A program made the position numbers and the translations under genes. The notes beneath the pieces are model-generated. The model saw only the letters and a program-made list of their open reading frames with translations. It did no database searches and was not told the origin of the DNA. DNA of 64,000 nt from Calothrix sp. NIES-2098 (GTDB lineage: Bacteria > Cyanobacteriota > Cyanobacteriia > Cyanobacteriales > Nostocaceae): contig AP018172.1 of the NCBI GenBank assembly GCA_002368175.1, positions 5,645,001 to 5,709,000 on the forward strand, written 5' to 3'. Within the stretch, counting starts at the first letter, position 1; each line of letters opens with the position of its first letter. Shown here piece after piece: positions 63,363 through 64,000 of the stretch.

Positions 63363-64000
63363 ATGGCAACCATAGAAATCTTGGGCGTTCCCCACGCATA
63401 CGAGCTAACTGCTCCCACATCTTGCCCCCATACTTTAGTTTTTATTCACGGTTGGCTAAATAGCCGTGGTTACTGGCAGCCTGTAATTTCCCGACTGTCA
63501 GAAGATTTACAATGCCTTTCTTATGATTTACGAGGTTTTGGTGAGTCCCAGTCCCAGCCAGATACTGAGTTGAGTCAGGCAGAAGTTTCTGTCACTCATG
63601 CTCGCAATTTCAATAGTGGAGTTGACTCACCTTTCGATTCTACGTATACCCCATCTGCCTATGCTCAGGATTTAGCAGTCCTTCTGCAACAGCTGCATGT
63701 TACCAGTGTTTGGTTGATTGGTCATTCTCTAGGTGGCACGATCGCTCTTTGGGCAGCAGCCCAAATGCCCGATCTCGTTCAAGGAGTGATTTGTATTAAT
63801 GCTGGTGGTGGCATCTATCTCAAAGAAGCCTTTGAGCAGTTCCGTTCGGCGGGTCAGCGATTTTTACAAGTCCGCCCTCGCTGGTTATCACAAATACCTT
63901 TAATTGATTTACTCTTTACCAGAAATAGTGTGGCACGTCCCTTGGAACGTTATTGGGCGCGTCAACGAGTGATCGATTTTGTCGTGGCCGATCCAGAAGC
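63363..64000 (+). CDS. Alpha/beta-fold hydrolase, N-terminal part (runs off window)
   Basis: From ATG 63363 the frame stays open to the window end. It shows TLVFIHGWLNSRGYWQPV (oxyanion region), SYDLRGFGES, and the nucleophile elbow GHSLGGT. An unusual insert (about 75-100; HARNFNSGVDSPFDSTYTPS) sits before the elbow. The C-terminus with the catalytic His is missing from view. Substrate is unknown. Confidence 0.88.
   Translation, partial: MATIEILGVPHAYELTAPTSCPHTLVFIHGWLNSRGYWQPVISRLSEDLQCLSYDLRGFGESQSQPDTELSQAEVSVTHARNFNSGVDSPFDSTYTPSAYAQDLAVLLQQLHVTSVWLIGHSLGGTIALWAAAQMPDLVQGVICINAGGGIYLKEAFEQFRSAGQRFLQVRPRWLSQIPLIDLLFTRNSVARPLERYWARQRVIDFVVADPE

Overview
The window is chromosomal DNA of a filamentous, probably heterocystous (Nostocales) cyanobacterium. 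Evidence: about one HIP1 octamer (GCGATCGC) per kb outside the central element, heptameric STRR-type repeats in intergenic DNA, and marker genes for a Tic22 homologue, a Ycf52-type acetyltransferase, an SLH/OprB porin, an RRM protein and hybrid Ser/Thr-histidine kinases. Genus cannot be decided from the sequence alone.

Layout. 1-6.6 kb: the tail of a sensor kinase, two decayed genes (an Uma2 nuclease and a CHAT/ATPase protein), a PEP-CTERM secreted protein, queD and ribD. 6.8-15.9 kb: a 1812-residue Ser/Thr kinase-ATPase-GAF-histidine kinase and a one-module adenylation-carrier-reductase protein, both on the minus strand. 17.1-25.1 kb: an integrative element in the 3' half of tRNA-Phe, bounded by exact 45-bp direct repeats. 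25.2-30 kb: a zinc-type ABC transporter (znuB, znuC, znuA) with a Zur-like box, divergent from an SLH porin. 30-34 kb: an RqcH-like NFACT protein and a glycosyltransferase. 35-43 kb: a CBS/multi-PAS histidine kinase facing a cluster of response regulators. 43-64 kb: housekeeping genes (RRM protein, M48-like membrane protein, prfC, hemB, pdhB, secD-secF, tsaC, prmC, tic22, tRNA-Pro), two GNAT proteins, an ACT protein and a truncated alpha/beta hydrolase.

The most unusual part is the 7.98-kb tRNA-Phe element. It carries a tyrosine integrase, a ribbon-helix-helix regulator, a run of small unknown proteins, a P-loop ATPase of the HerA/FtsK type, and a primase-helicase Rep protein (DUF3854/toprim-like plus SF3 helicase). 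I see no capsid, relaxase or mating-pair genes. Its cis-structure is rich: repeated TTATGCCAG sites near both ends (candidate integrase arm sites); two copies, 1.5 kb apart, of a bilateral site made of six ATGNCAT heptamers at 13-12-12-12-13 bp flanked by TATACCC/GGGTATA arms; and inverted clusters of CTGAAGCAT iterons around an AT-rich stretch inside the rep gene, resembling a replication origin. The Int + Rep + FtsK-like combination recalls the minimal actinomycete AICE design, or a self-replicating satellite or plasmid. Only one HIP1 site was found in it, which fits foreign origin.

Elsewhere, several proteins look like pseudo-enzymes: an M48-family protein without its HExxH motif and a histidine kinase with an eroded ATP-binding domain. 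There are also signs of recent change: a 396-bp tandem PAS duplication and an extra duplicated segment in the adenylation domain.
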